Positions 42,755-54,550 of a stretch of 64,000 nucleotides of DNA are shown in pieces (the first letter of the stretch is position 1; each line of letters opens with the position of its first letter). The notes below the pieces were generated by a model. The model had not been told where the DNA came from. It made no database searches and saw nothing but the letters and a program-made list of their open reading frames with translations. This stretch comes from Mycolicibacterium frederiksbergense (GTDB taxonomy: Bacteria > Actinomycetota > Actinomycetes > Mycobacteriales > Mycobacteriaceae). The DNA lies in the NCBI RefSeq assembly GCF_012223425.1, contig NZ_CP038799.1, forward strand, positions 5,874,249 to 5,938,248, written 5' to 3'. The translations under genes and the position numbers were made by a program.

Positions 42755-43807
42755 TCACAGTCCGCCGGCCAAAGCCCAGGCTCGTTCGGCCAGCCCGCGG
42801 TAGCGGTCCCGGAACAGATCGGTGCCCGCACGCGCGTCGGACGCGTTCCCGTCCAGCCCGCGCCGCCACACCCCGGCCACGATCGATGCCAGCCGGAACA
42901 TCGAGAACACCACAAAGATGGGCAGGTCCCCCGGAACGTCCCGGCCGGCTTCCCGGCAATACTCGGCCACGAACTCCGACTCGCCGGGCATCCCGGTGCC
43001 GGCCAGATCCTCGCCCGCGACCCCCATCAGCGGATCCGCGTCACCGGGCAGGTGATAGGTCATCGCCGCGTAGCCCAGGTCGGCCAGCGGGTGCCCGATG
43101 GTCGCCAGTTCCCAGTCCAGCACCGCGACGATGCGCGGTTCGGTGGGGTGCAGCAACACATTGCCCAGCCGGTAGTCGCCGTGCGCGATGCACGCGTCAT
43201 CCCCGTCGGGCAGATGGTCGGGCAGCCACGCCGCCAGCCGGTCCATCTCGACGCATTCCTCGACCTTGACGGTCTCCCAGGTCCTCGTCCACAGCGCGAC
43301 CTGCCGGGCCAGATAGCCGTCGGGCCGCCCGAAATCCGTGAGCCCGACCGCCCGCCAGTCCACCTTGTGCAAGCGGGCCAGCACCTGGGCCAGGTCGCGG
43401 TACACCGCGGCCCGTTCAGCCGGCGTGCCATCGCGCAGCACCCGATCGGGAAAGATCCTGCCCGGCACGTGGTCCATCACGAAGAACGGCGTACCCAGCA
43501 CCGACTCGTCGGTGCACATGGCCCGCATCCGGGGCACCGGCACCTCGCTGTCGGCCAGCGCGGACATCACCCGGTACTCCCTACCGACATCGTGTGCGCG
43601 CGGCAGCAGGGTACCGGGCGGTTTCTTGCGCAACACGAATTCCCCTCTCGCACTGTGTAGATGAAAGGTCGGGTTGCTCTGTCCGCCCTGAAACTGCCGG
43701 ATCTGCAGCGGGCCGTCGATGCCGTGGTCACCCAGATAACGGACCAGAGCCGCGTCATCGAAGCGGTGCTGGGGCAGGACGTCGACGAGTTCGGGTACAC
43801 CGGACAT
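42755..43807 (-). CDS. APH-family kinase, ACAD10/LvaA-like
   Basis: 350 aa aminoglycoside-phosphotransferase fold. ATP-site segments are FQGGQSNPTFHL and VLRKKPPGTLLPRAHDVGRE, the catalytic loop is HGDYRLGNVLLH and the metal-binding segment is VLDWELATIGHPLADLG. This subgroup is the kinase domain of ACAD10/ACAD11 and of LvaA, which phosphorylate hydroxyacyl-CoA; resistance to aminoglycosides is unlikely. It lies directly upstream of two ACAD genes and is divergent from glgP (81-bp gap). Confidence 0.88.
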   Translation of the reverse strand: MSGVPELVDVLPQHRFDDAALVRYLGDHGIDGPLQIRQFQGGQSNPTFHLHSARGEFVLRKKPPGTLLPRAHDVGREYRVMSALADSEVPVPRMRAMCTDESVLGTPFFVMDHVPGRIFPDRVLRDGTPAERAAVYRDLAQVLARLHKVDWRAVGLTDFGRPDGYLARQVALWTRTWETVKVEECVEMDRLAAWLPDHLPDGDDACIAHGDYRLGNVLLHPTEPRIVAVLDWELATIGHPLADLGYAAMTYHLPGDADPLMGVAGEDLAGTGMPGESEFVAEYCREAGRDVPGDLPIFVVFSMFRLASIVAGVWRRGLDGNASDARAGTDLFRDRYRGLAERAWALAGGL

Positions 43808-43888
43808 CTCGGCAGCGTCTCACATCCGTTAACCCGGCCGACGCCTGTTGCGCGCGCGATGTGCACGAACCCCTGCCAGACTCCTTCC

Positions 43889-46387
<2,499 letters not shown>

Positions 46388-46397
46388 ACCGGTAGGT

Positions 46398-48776
46398 ATG
46401 ACTGCACCGACTGAATCTGCACCGCTCTCCGACGATGAGGTCGCCCTGCTCGACGCGTACTGGCGGGCAGCCAACTATCTGTCGGTCGGGCAGATCTATC
46501 TGCTGGACAACCCCCTGTTGCGGGAGCAGTTGGTCGCCGAGCACGTCAAACCCCGACTGCTCGGGCACTGGGGCACCACCCCGGGCCTCAACCTCCTCTA
46601 TGCGCACCTGAACCGGGTGATCACCCAGCGCGATGCCGATGTCATCTTCATCACCGGGCCCGGCCACGGCGGGCCGGGCCTGGTGGCCAACGCCTACCTG
46701 GAGGGCACCTACTCCGAGGTGTACACCGGGATCGGCCAGAACGCCGCGGGCCTGCAGAAGCTGTTCCGCCAGTTCTCCTTCCCCGGCGGCATCCCCAGCC
46801 ATGTGGCGCCGGAGACCCCGGGCTCGATCCACGAGGGCGGTGAACTGGGCTATGCGCTGGTGCACGCCTATGGCGCCGCGTTCGACAACCCGGACCTGGT
46901 GGTGGCCGCCGTCGTCGGCGACGGGGAAGCCGAGACCGGCCCACTGGCCGCGAGCTGGCATTCCAACAAGTTCCTCGACCCGGTGCGCGACGGAGCGGTG
47001 CTGCCGGTCCTGCACCTCAACGGCTACAAGATCGCCAACCCCACCGTGCTGGCCCGCATCCCCGCCGACGAGCTGGACTCCCTGATGCGTGGTTACGGCT
47101 ACGTACCGATCACCGTCGCCGGCGACGATCCCGCCGATGTGCACCGGCAGCTGGCGGCAGCCCTCGATGACGCGTTCGACCAGATCGCCGCCATCCAGCG
47201 CGCCGCCCGCGAGGACGGCCAGACCGGCCGGCCACTGTGGCCGATGATCATCCTGCGTACCCCGAAGGGGTGGACCGGGCCCCGCGAGGTGGACGGTAAG
47301 AAGGTCGAGGGCACCTGGCGTTCCCATCAGGTGCCACTGTCCGAAACACGCACCAACGCAGAGCATCTCGAAGCCCTCGGCACCTGGATGCAGAGCTACC
47401 ACCCCCAGGATTTGTTCGATGACACCGGCGCGCTGCGCCCGGACCTGAGGGCACTCGCGCCCGCCGGCGACCGGCGGATGAGCGCCAATCCGCACGCCAA
47501 CGGCGGTGTGCTGCTCCGCGAACTGGACCTGCCCTCCATCGCCGACTACGCCGTCGAAGTGCCGAGCCCGGCCGCCTCCACCGGCGAGGCCACCAAGGTG
47601 CTCGGCACCTTCCTGCGCGATGTGATCACCCGCAACGCCGACAACTTCCGGCTGATGGGTCCCGACGAGACGGCGTCGAACCGGCTCTCGGCGGTCTTTG
47701 ATGCCACCGACAAGGCTTGGCAGGCAGAGCAATCCGAGGATGACGAGCACCTGGCGCCGGACGGCCGGGTGATGGAGGTGCTCTCCGAGCATCTCTGCCA
47801 GGGCTGGCTGGAGGGATATCTGCTGACCGGCCGGCACGGGTTCTTCAGCTGCTACGAGGCCTTCGTCCACATCGTCGATTCCATGGCAAATCAGCACGCG
47901 AAATGGCTGGCCAGCACCAACGCCCTCCCCTGGCGACGGCCCATCGCGTCACTCAATTATCTTCTGACCTCGCATGTCTGGCGCCAGGACCACAATGGGG
48001 CCTCGCACCAGGATCCGGGCTTCATCGACCACATCGCCAACAAGCGGCCCGAGGTGGTACGGGTGTATCTGCCGCCGGACGCCAACAGCCTGCTGTCGGT
48101 GGCCGATCACTGCCTGCGCAGCCGCCAGTACATCAATGTCATCGTCGCCGGTAAGCAGCCGGCGCTGAACTACCTGAGCATGGACGAGGCCGTCGCGCAC
48201 TGCGCCCGCGGCGCCGGGATCTGGGAATGGGCGGGCTCCGAACACGGCACCGACGCACCCGATGTGGTGCTGGCCTGCGCCGGGGACGTCCCGACGCTGG
48301 AAACCGTTGCGGCGGCCGATATCCTGCGCAGGAAGCTGCCGGGGTTGTCGGTGCGCGTGGTCAACGTGGTGGACATCATGCGGCTGCAGCCGCAGTCCGA
48401 GCATCCGCACGGGATGACCGATCACGAGTTCGATGCGTTGTTCACCACCGACAAGCCGATCATCTTCGCCTACCACGGATACCCGTGGCTGATCCACCGG
48501 CTGGCCTACCGGCACGCCAACCACAGCCAGCTGCACGTCCGCGGCTTCAAGGAGCGCGGCACCACCACCACACCGTTCGACATGGTGATGCTCAACGACC
48601 TGGACCGCTTCCATCTGGTGATGGACGTCATCGACCGCGTCGACGGGCTGGGCAGCAACGCCGCGGGCCTGCGCCAGGAGATGGTCGACGCCCGGCTGGC
48701 CGCCCGCGCCTACACCCGCGAACACGGTGAGGACGATCCCGCCATCACCGGCTGGACCTGGGAGCCCAACGACTGA
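46398..48776 (+). CDS. xfp: Phosphoketolase
   Basis: 792 aa thiamine-diphosphate enzyme. Features include ITGPGHGGPGLVANAYLEG near the N-terminus, the TPP/metal segment VVGDGEAETGPLAASWH and KFLDPVRDGAVLPVLHLNG, and a C-terminal domain with WLIHRLAYRH. It cleaves xylulose 5-phosphate (and often fructose 6-phosphate) to acetyl phosphate and a sugar phosphate. No acetate kinase or phosphotransacetylase gene is present nearby. It is co-directional with glgP, 10 nt apart. Confidence 0.95.
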   Translation: MTAPTESAPLSDDEVALLDAYWRAANYLSVGQIYLLDNPLLREQLVAEHVKPRLLGHWGTTPGLNLLYAHLNRVITQRDADVIFITGPGHGGPGLVANAYLEGTYSEVYTGIGQNAAGLQKLFRQFSFPGGIPSHVAPETPGSIHEGGELGYALVHAYGAAFDNPDLVVAAVVGDGEAETGPLAASWHSNKFLDPVRDGAVLPVLHLNGYKIANPTVLARIPADELDSLMRGYGYVPITVAGDDPADVHRQLAAALDDAFDQIAAIQRAAREDGQTGRPLWPMIILRTPKGWTGPREVDGKKVEGTWRSHQVPLSETRTNAEHLEALGTWMQSYHPQDLFDDTGALRPDLRALAPAGDRRMSANPHANGGVLLRELDLPSIADYAVEVPSPAASTGEATKVLGTFLRDVITRNADNFRLMGPDETASNRLSAVFDATDKAWQAEQSEDDEHLAPDGRVMEVLSEHLCQGWLEGYLLTGRHGFFSCYEAFVHIVDSMANQHAKWLASTNALPWRRPIASLNYLLTSHVWRQDHNGASHQDPGFIDHIANKRPEVVRVYLPPDANSLLSVADHCLRSRQYINVIVAGKQPALNYLSMDEAVAHCARGAGIWEWAGSEHGTDAPDVVLACAGDVPTLETVAAADILRRKLPGLSVRVVNVVDIMRLQPQSEHPHGMTDHEFDALFTTDKPIIFAYHGYPWLIHRLAYRHANHSQLHVRGFKERGTTTTPFDMVMLNDLDRFHLVMDVIDRVDGLGSNAAGLRQEMVDARLAARAYTREHGEDDPAITGWTWEPND

Positions 48777-48866
48777 CGCTGCTGACGTGTTTGCCGTCGG
48801 CAACCGCGGCGGCCCCGGACCAACGGCGCGCTGTCCGTCGAACGACGGACCAAATCGATGGAAAAC

Positions 48867-48881
48867 GTGCGCATATCGCAC
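48867..48881. promoter_or_regulatory. Inverted repeat upstream of the Abi-alpha-like gene
   Basis: GTGCG-CATAT-CGCAC, perfect 5-bp arms, about 95 bp upstream of the start at 48976 within the 199-bp gap after xfp. It may be an operator for the operon at 48976-50870. The short arms make chance possible. Confidence 0.35.
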
Positions 48882-48975
48882 AGAATGTGAGTTGCGCGGG
48901 ATTGGTGCACGGCCCGTAAGTGCGGGTAACTAGGGTGCTACCCATAGTTGCTGATGACCGACACTGAGGGGTTCC

Positions 48976-49638
48976 GTGGACCTGGAGGGCCTGATCGGCG
49001 GGGGGCTGTCCCTGCTCGGCGGCGTCGCCAAGCGGGCTCCGCTCGCCGGTGACGTACTGCCACTGCTCGCCGACGCCGAGCGCGCGGTGGTGCGGGTGAT
49101 GCGCAGGCACCTCACCGACCTCGATCCGCCCGCCGCGGTGACCTCCGGGGAGGACGAACAAACCCTCACCCCGAATCAGCTGCTGCGCACCTTGCTGGAC
49201 CGGTCGATGTACACCAGCCCCGACACGAGCCGCGACGTGCTCTATCTGGCTCTGCTGCAGGCGCTGGTGCCCGATGAGGCACGGATTCTGGCCGCCCTCT
49301 CCGACGGCTCCGCCTATCCCGTCATCCACGTGGCCGAACCGGGAACCGGAGGCAGCGCCGTCTACGCGCTCAAGAACGCCTCGACGGTGGGCCGTTCCGC
49401 CGGGGTGTCGCTGCCGCGTCACACCCCGCTGTATCTGAGCCGGCTGCTGCGACTCGGCCTGGTGCGACTGGGCCCGGAAGCCTCGTCCATGTACGACGAG
49501 TACGAAATGTTGCTGACCGACTCTGCGGTGAACGTCGCCATGGCCACCGCGCGACGCGGTGTCCGATCCGCTCGGGTGGTCCGGCGCACCGTGCGCATCA
49601 GCGATCTCGGTCAAGAGTTGTGGGAGGCAGCGAAGTGA
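48976..49638 (+). CDS. Abi-alpha (DUF4393)-like protein
   Basis: 220 aa. An amphipathic N-terminus (GGGLSLLGGVAKRAPLAG) precedes a core resembling the Abi-alpha/DUF4393 pattern: LLRTLLDRSMYTSPDT, then ALVPDEARILAALSDGSAYPVIHV, then a helical/beta C-terminus. The family name comes from abortive infection, but a role here is unproven. The GTG at 48976 follows GAGGGG at 48966-48971. It overlaps the DUF445 gene by 4 nt (GTGA), so the two are translationally coupled. Confidence 0.68.
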   Translation: MDLEGLIGGGLSLLGGVAKRAPLAGDVLPLLADAERAVVRVMRRHLTDLDPPAAVTSGEDEQTLTPNQLLRTLLDRSMYTSPDTSRDVLYLALLQALVPDEARILAALSDGSAYPVIHVAEPGTGGSAVYALKNASTVGRSAGVSLPRHTPLYLSRLLRLGLVRLGPEASSMYDEYEMLLTDSAVNVAMATARRGVRSARVVRRTVRISDLGQELWEAAK

Positions 49639-50870
49639 GCGACTTCTGGGAGAACGCGTTCTCCTATCCGTTGTGGGTGTACTTCACCATCCCGTTCGGC
49701 GCGGCCTTCGTCGGCTGGATCACCAAGATCCTCGCACTGAAGATGATGTTCTACCCCGTGGAGTTCAAGGGGATCAAGCCCTATTTCGGCTGGCAGGGCC
49801 AGATCCCCAGGCGTGCACCGAAAATGGCTGCGGTGGCGGTCGATTCGCTGACCTCCGGGATCCTGAAACCCGAGGAGCTCTTCGACAAGATCGACCCGGA
49901 CGAACTGGTCAAGGAACTCGGCGAACCGCTGCGCGAAGCCGCCGAGGAACTCGTCAACACGATGATGATGTCCTTTCAGCCACAGGTCTGGCGCGCCACA
50001 CCCGATCAGGTGAAGGACCTCATCGTCAGCAATGTCGAGGGTCGCATCCCGTCCGCCGCGCGCGGCATGTTCGAGGAGTTCCGCGGCCAGGTCGACCAGA
50101 TCTTCGATATCAAGCACATGGTCGTGACCAACCTGGTGCGCGACAAGGCCACCCTGAACGCCGTCTTCGAGGACATCGGCCGACCGGCATTCACCTTCCT
50201 GATCAGATCCGGGCTGGTCTTCGGTTTCATCATCGGCCTGGTGCAGATGCTGGTCTTCGGTGTCACCGGCTGGCACCTGGCGTTGCCGCTGTTCGGCCTG
50301 CTGACCGGTGGACTCACCGACTGGGTGGCGCTGCAGATGATCTTCCGGCCGCTGGAACGCAAGAACGTGTTCCTCGGCATCAAGTGGCAGGGCGTGTTCC
50401 AGGCCCGCCGCAAGGAGGTCATCCGCGGGTACGCCGCGTTGATGGCCCGGGAGATCTTCACCCCGAAGGCCATCATGGAGAGCCTGCTGACCGGTCCGAT
50501 GTCGGACAAGTTCTTCGACATCGTCCAGACCGAGATCGGCCGCACCATCGACGATCAGATGGGATTCGCCGGCCGGGTGGTCAACGTGCTCGGTGGCCGC
50601 CAGTACCAGGAGATGAAGGTACAGATCGCCAACTCGATCATCGAGAAGCTCCCGGAGACATCGTCGTATATCGAGCAGTACGCGGCCAGCCGCCTCGACC
50701 TGGAGAACGTGATGGTCGAGAAGATGGACGATCTGGATTCGCAGTCCTACGAGAACCTGTTGCGGCCGGCCTTCAAGGACGACGAATGGATCATCGTCGT
50801 GTTGGGTGCGGCCCTCGGATTCCTGTGCGGTGAGCTGCAATTGCAGCTCATCCTGCTGTTGGCCGGCTGA
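49635..50870 (+). CDS. DUF445 membrane protein
   Basis: 411 aa from the GTG at 49635 (GGGAGG at 49621-49626); an in-frame start 15 nt earlier lies at that ribosome site. A first helix (about 12-35) is followed by a long helical soluble section with KIDPDELVKELGEPLREAAEEL, then two central helices (around 185-235) and a final C-terminal helix. GLTDWVALQMIFRPLE matches DUF445. It is probably anchored in the inner membrane; function unknown. Coupling to the Abi-alpha-like gene suggests a joint role. Confidence 0.85.
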   Translation: MSDFWENAFSYPLWVYFTIPFGAAFVGWITKILALKMMFYPVEFKGIKPYFGWQGQIPRRAPKMAAVAVDSLTSGILKPEELFDKIDPDELVKELGEPLREAAEELVNTMMMSFQPQVWRATPDQVKDLIVSNVEGRIPSAARGMFEEFRGQVDQIFDIKHMVVTNLVRDKATLNAVFEDIGRPAFTFLIRSGLVFGFIIGLVQMLVFGVTGWHLALPLFGLLTGGLTDWVALQMIFRPLERKNVFLGIKWQGVFQARRKEVIRGYAALMAREIFTPKAIMESLLTGPMSDKFFDIVQTEIGRTIDDQMGFAGRVVNVLGGRQYQEMKVQIANSIIEKLPETSSYIEQYAASRLDLENVMVEKMDDLDSQSYENLLRPAFKDDEWIIVVLGAALGFLCGELQLQLILLLAG

Positions 50871-50961
50871 GGCCGAATCAGGCTGCGCGCATCTCTTGCC
50901 GGAATGTCCGGCCCTCGGAGACCGTTGTCGCCTGAGACCGCGTGCGAAAGTGAGAAGACCT

Positions 50962-52095
50962 GTGGCACACCTGCACCTCGGCGTCGCCCTGGACGGCACC
51001 GGTTGGCATCCGGCGTCGTGGCGGCAACCCGACGCCCGGCCCGCCGACCTGCTGACCGCGCCCTACTGGACCGAACTGGTCGTCGAGGCCGAGCGGGGGT
51101 TGTTGGACTTCGTCACCATCGAGGACGGGCTGGTGCTGCAGTCCGACCATCCGTGGCGACCCGATCAGCGCACCGACCGCGTCCGCGGTCGGCTCGATGC
51201 CGTGCAGATCGCGGCGCGGGTGGCGCCCAGGACCCGCCACATCGGGCTGATCCCCACCGCCATCACCACCCACACCGAGCCGTTCCACCTGTCCAAGGCG
51301 GTGGCCACGCTCGACTATGTCAGCGCCGGGCGGGCGGGTGTGCGGGTGCAGGTGTCGGCCAATCCCGAGTCTGCGGGACATTTCGGGCGCGAGGTGGCCG
51401 ATGACGCGCTGGCCGAGGCCGCCGACCATGTCGAGGTGGTGCGCCGGCTGTGGGACTCCTGGGAGGATGACGCCGAGATCCGCGATACCGCCACCGGCCG
51501 GTTCATCGATCGGGACAAGCTGCACTACATCGACTTCCAGGGCCGCTGGTTCTCGGTCAAGGGCCCCTCGATCACCCCGCGGCCGCCGCAGGGCCAGCCG
51601 CTGGTGGCCGCGCTCGGCCACGGCGATCCCGCTTACCGGTTGATCGCCTCGGGCGCCGATCTCGGGTTCATCACCCCGCACAGCAGCGACGAGGTCACCG
51701 GCATCATCGAGACCATCACCGCGCTGCGCACCGACAACACCACCCCGCTGCGCATCCTGCCGGATCTGGTGGTGTTCCTGGCCGACACCCCGACTGCCGC
51801 CGCAGCGCACCGCGCGCAGCTGGATGAGGCGCTGGGCCGCGAATACATCAGTGATGCGGAGGTTTTCGTCGGAACTTCGGCGCAGCTGGCTGACCTGCTG
51901 CAGCAGTGGCAGGCGGCCGGCGCGGACGGTTTCCGGTTGCGGCCGGCCAGCATTCCGCACGATCTGCAGCAGATCACCGGTGCCCTGGTGCCCGAGCTGC
52001 AGCGCCGCGGGGTGTTCCGCAGGGGTTATGAGCACTCCACCCTGCGCGGCCTGTTCGGGCTGTCCCGCCCCGCCAACCGGTACGCCCACTTTTAG
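50962..52095 (+). CDS. LLM-class flavin-dependent oxidoreductase
   Basis: 377 aa bacterial luciferase-like TIM barrel. The GTG at 50962 starts VAHLHLGVALDGTGWHP; the frame extends upstream without conserved content. Features: DFVTIEDGLVLQ, TRHIGLIPTAITTHTEPFHL and LDYVSAGRAGVRVQVSANPE. It likely oxidises a small organic compound with FMNH2 or F420H2. It is 9 nt before a second LLM gene, so the pair is co-transcribed. Substrate unknown. Confidence 0.85.
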   Translation: MAHLHLGVALDGTGWHPASWRQPDARPADLLTAPYWTELVVEAERGLLDFVTIEDGLVLQSDHPWRPDQRTDRVRGRLDAVQIAARVAPRTRHIGLIPTAITTHTEPFHLSKAVATLDYVSAGRAGVRVQVSANPESAGHFGREVADDALAEAADHVEVVRRLWDSWEDDAEIRDTATGRFIDRDKLHYIDFQGRWFSVKGPSITPRPPQGQPLVAALGHGDPAYRLIASGADLGFITPHSSDEVTGIIETITALRTDNTTPLRILPDLVVFLADTPTAAAAHRAQLDEALGREYISDAEVFVGTSAQLADLLQQWQAAGADGFRLRPASIPHDLQQITGALVPELQRRGVFRRGYEHSTLRGLFGLSRPANRYAHF

Positions 52096-52104
52096 GACAC
52101 TCCG

Positions 52105-53463
52105 ATGACCAAGCCCCTCAAACAGATTCATCTCGCCGCACACTTCCCCGGTGTCAACAACACCACGGTCTGGAGCGACCCGGGTTCGGGCAGCCATATC
52201 GACTTCGGTTCGTTCACCCATTTCGCGCAGACCGCCGAGCGCGGCAAGTTCGACTTCCTGTTCCTGGCCGAGGGCCTGCGCCTGCGCGAACAGGGTGGGC
52301 AGATCTATGACCTCGATGTGGTGGGACGCCCGGACACGTTCACCGTGCTCGCCGCGCTGGCCGCCGTCACCGAACGGCTCGGGCTGACCGGCACCATCAA
52401 CTCGACGTTCAACGAACCCTATGAGGTGGCCCGGCAGTTTGCGTCGCTGGATCACCTGTCCGGCGGGCGGGCCGCGTGGAACGTCGTCACCTCATGGGAT
52501 GCCTTCACCGGGGAGAATTTCCGGCACGGCGGGTTCCTGGCCGAGGACCAGCGCTACGCCCGTGCCGAGAGTTTCCTGGCCGCCGCACACACTTTGTTCG
52601 ACTCGTGGCGCGGTGACGAGATCGTGGCCGACAAGGACACCGGCGCCTTCCTGTCCGACGCCGACGCCGGCAGATTCTCCTACCGGGACGAACATTTCGA
52701 CATCTCCGGCCGGTTCAACGTGCCGCGCAGCCCGCAGGGCAGGCCGGTCATCTTTCAGGCCGGCGACTCCGATCACGGCCGCGAGTTCGCGGCTCGCGCG
52801 GCGGATGCCATTTTCTCCCGGCACGCGACGCGCGCCGAGGGGCAGGCGTTCTATACCGATGTGAAGGCACGACTGGCTGCCTACGGCCGGCGTCACGATC
52901 AACTGCTGATCCTGCCCGCGGCGACGTTCGTGCTCGGTGACACCGATGCCGAAGCCGCCGATATCGCGCAGGAGGTCAGGTTGGCTCAAGTTTCCGGGGC
53001 CACCGCGATCAAGTTCCTGGAGCAGCTGTGGAACCGCGATCTGTCCGACCATGACCCCGACGGGCCGTTGCCCTCGGTCGATCCGGTCGTCGGGGAGAAC
53101 ACCGTCGCCCGCGGCCGCGCCAGCGTGCGGATGCACCGTGATCCGGTCGCCGTCGCCGACGAGTGGCGCGCGAAGGCCGAAGCCGAAAACCTCAGCAGCC
53201 GTGAGCTCATCATCGAGGTGACCGGCCGGCAGAACTTCATCGGCTCACCGGCGACGGTGGCCGAGGAGATCAACACGCTGGTGCAGGCAGATGCCAGTGA
53301 CGGTTTCATCCTGGTACCGCATGTCACCCCGGCCGGGCTCGATCCGTTCGTCGATGCGGTGGTGCCGCTGCTACAGGAACGCGGGGTGTTCCGGGCCGAG
53401 TACGAGGGCACCACCCTGCGCGAGCACCTCGGTCTGACGCCCGAGGTCAGTCCACCTCGGTAG
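52105..53463 (+). CDS. NtaA/SnaA/DszA-family FMN-dependent monooxygenase
   Basis: 452 aa. The opening KQIHLAAHFPGVNNTTVW, plus HLSGGRAAWNVVTSWDAFTGENFRHGG (in part) and PVIFQAGDSDHGREFAARAAD, is typical of the DszA/NtaA group. These monooxygenases attack C-S or C-N bonds with reduced FMN from a separate reductase. It follows the LLM gene at 50962 and converges with the DUF1214 gene, overlapping it by 17 nt. No dedicated FMN reductase is adjacent. Confidence 0.88.
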   Translation: MTKPLKQIHLAAHFPGVNNTTVWSDPGSGSHIDFGSFTHFAQTAERGKFDFLFLAEGLRLREQGGQIYDLDVVGRPDTFTVLAALAAVTERLGLTGTINSTFNEPYEVARQFASLDHLSGGRAAWNVVTSWDAFTGENFRHGGFLAEDQRYARAESFLAAAHTLFDSWRGDEIVADKDTGAFLSDADAGRFSYRDEHFDISGRFNVPRSPQGRPVIFQAGDSDHGREFAARAADAIFSRHATRAEGQAFYTDVKARLAAYGRRHDQLLILPAATFVLGDTDAEAADIAQEVRLAQVSGATAIKFLEQLWNRDLSDHDPDGPLPSVDPVVGENTVARGRASVRMHRDPVAVADEWRAKAEAENLSSRELIIEVTGRQNFIGSPATVAEEINTLVQADASDGFILVPHVTPAGLDPFVDAVVPLLQERGVFRAEYEGTTLREHLGLTPEVSPPR

Positions 53464-54550
53464 GCGCCTGCGAGGCCTTCACCAACTGCACCACCGGCTT
53501 GTCCGGCACCTCGTCGGCGAGGAACCAGCGGAATGCCAGGTTGCCCCGCGGATAGTCCAGCGTCGTCAGCGAATTGGGGTGTGCCGTCGAACCGCGGGAC
53601 AGCACCACGGTGACCGAACCATCGGCATTGGGCACCGCGGTGTGGCCGTTCAGCGAACTGCGCGCATCGCGCACACCCGGGGTCGCCATGAACTGGTTCC
53701 ACACCACCAGGTTCCAGAACCGGCAGGCGGGTGGACGGTGGGTGATCACCAGTGCCTCGTCCTCGGCGAGGTCGAAGCTGCCGTAGGCGTAGCAGGCATC
53801 GCGCGCCGACCAGCCGAAGTTGGCGTCCGGCACCTGGTAGGGCGCCGCGAAATCGTTTGCCGCCATGGCGGTTTCGTGACCGAGTTCGTGGTTGTCGGCG
53901 ACCTTGGCGCCGACGGCCAGCGGCAGGATCGCGAACATGGTGCGCATCCAGGCCGCGCTCGCGCGCAGCGCCGTGGCCGTCTCGGTGTCGCCGTGCCGAA
54001 ACGGCTCGGGCGCATCGAGCGCCTCGATGTGCCAGGTGACCGCGGTACCCGTGTGCGGGTCGGCCTGATAGTCGCGGGTCATCAGCACGGCGGCGTCGGG
54101 CGCAGGGCCGAACTCGAAGCTGAAATTCCCGTCGGCGTCGAAATCCAGGTCTTCATCGCGGAACACCGCAATGATCCGGTCCGACCAGGCCCCGGGTGCC
54201 GGTTCGTTGTACGCGGTGACCGAGAAGTACACACTGTCACCGCGGTTGCCGCTGATCCGGTAGCGCCGCTGCGGGTCGACCGGGCAGATGAAATAGATGG
54301 CATCGGTGTTGTCCCCGCCCCAGCGCCGGTCCGGTCGCCACGGCGAGTTGACCTCCAACCACTGCGGGCGGCTCGGGTCGGCGAACAGGTAGGTGTCCAG
54401 CGCGACGCCCAGCGTGGTGGCCAGCATCCGGTAACCGTCGCCGATGTGGCGGTCGTCGGTCACCGCCTTGTCCCCCTCCAGGAACGAGCGGTCCAGGTCA
54501 CGCAGGGTGTCGAGCAATTCCCGCCAGGCCGTCGTCGATTCGTGTGTCAT
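53447..54550 (-). CDS. DUF1214 domain protein
   Basis: 367 aa soluble protein. The C-terminal region RFWNLVVWNQFMATPG, NADGSVTVVLSRG and NLAFRWFLADEVPDKPVVQ is the DUF1214 type; the N-terminal half has DTYLFADPSRPQW and RYRISGNRGDSVYFSVTAY. Function unknown. Its ATG overlaps the TetR stop by 4 nt, so regulator and DUF1214 protein are made from one transcript. Confidence 0.83.
   Translation of the reverse strand: MTHESTTAWRELLDTLRDLDRSFLEGDKAVTDDRHIGDGYRMLATTLGVALDTYLFADPSRPQWLEVNSPWRPDRRWGGDNTDAIYFICPVDPQRRYRISGNRGDSVYFSVTAYNEPAPGAWSDRIIAVFRDEDLDFDADGNFSFEFGPAPDAAVLMTRDYQADPHTGTAVTWHIEALDAPEPFRHGDTETATALRASAAWMRTMFAILPLAVGAKVADNHELGHETAMAANDFAAPYQVPDANFGWSARDACYAYGSFDLAEDEALVITHRPPACRFWNLVVWNQFMATPGVRDARSSLNGHTAVPNADGSVTVVLSRGSTAHPNSLTTLDYPRGNLAFRWFLADEVPDKPVVQLVKASQAPTEVD

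Noticed and set aside
42755..43807. Aminoglycoside resistance gene
   Set aside because: The APH fold is present, but the sequence is of the ACAD10/LvaA kinase type and sits with acyl-CoA dehydrogenase genes.
43661..43888. N-terminal extension of glgP
   Set aside because: It overlaps the kinase gene on the other strand; the family sequence starts at the ATG at 43889.
48861..48887. CRP-type site ahead of the Abi-alpha-like gene
   Set aside because: The arms are GTGCG/CGCAC with 15-bp total length; the TGTGA-N6-TCACA spacing of Crp/Cmr is not met.
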